DNA of 11,183 bases, from NCBI GenBank assembly GCA_013151315.1, contig JAADIN010000145.1:1-11183 (forward strand), written 5' to 3'. This DNA is from Planctomycetota bacterium. Its GTDB lineage: Bacteria; Planctomycetota; Planctomycetia; Pirellulales; Lacipirellulaceae. The notes under the pieces were generated by a model. That model ran no database searches and was not told the DNA's origin. It saw nothing but the letters and a program-made list of their open reading frames with translations. A program made the translations under genes and the position numbers. Below, one piece after another: positions 11,164 to 11,183 of this stretch. Within the stretch, counting starts at the first letter, position 1. Each line of letters starts with the position of its first letter.

Positions 11164-11183
11164 GGCCCGAGCACCTGAAATGG

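Overview
The window looks like a piece of a planctomycete chromosome, probably from the Pirellula/Blastopirellula side of the phylum. This is inferred from moderately GC-rich, loosely packed genes on both strands with few Shine-Dalgarno sites, from protein architecture, and from several families of palindromic and periodic repeats sitting exactly at gene ends. No 16S or other lineage marker is present, so the assignment is an inference.

Layout. At 1-604 (-) lies the N-terminal two thirds of a glutamyl-Q tRNA(Asp) synthetase running off the left edge. An AT-rich island (731-780) carries divergent promoter-like sequences. At 808-2679 (+) is a two-gene unit: a DUF2089 zinc-ribbon/HTH protein and a membrane-anchored TPR protein with a glycine-rich, beta-repeat C-terminal half resembling polymer-forming (bactofilin-like) proteins. 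At 2680-3033 is a gene-poor stretch with three hairpins and the operator/promoter of a vapBC toxin-antitoxin pair (3034-3662, +). At 3734-5682 (-) is a DUF485 plus ActP-type sodium:solute symporter pair. At 5683-6305 is a gene-poor stretch with a probable decayed transposase start and a leftward promoter. At 6306-7308 (+) is an M48 zinc metalloprotease whose last 46 codons are out of frame. At 7388-7606 (-) is a two-helix membrane protein. At 7697-7853 is a small inverted-repeat element flanked by perfect 19-bp direct repeats, directly upstream of fxsA (7877-8359, +). At 8360-11040 (-) is a peroxide-defence cluster reading tpx, 2-Cys peroxiredoxin, di-haem cytochrome c peroxidase.

Most notable. 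(1) The 157-bp element at 7697-7853 has 18-bp terminal inverted repeats (17/18) abutting perfect 19-bp direct repeats, and its arms are built from CGCCAAG units at 9-nt spacing; two other loci (3695-3737 and 5711-5731) carry relatives of this 9-nt-period motif. (2) Three otherwise intact conserved genes (M48 protease, peroxiredoxin, tpx) each contain one small frameshift, which points to sequence error or recent decay and should be resolved before any of them is called a pseudogene. (3) The DUF2089/TPR-bactofilin-like pair has the layout of a cytoplasmic regulator with a membrane partner. (4) Three mechanistically different peroxidases share one transcription direction with short gaps. I found no CRISPR array, rRNA, tRNA or complete insertion sequence.
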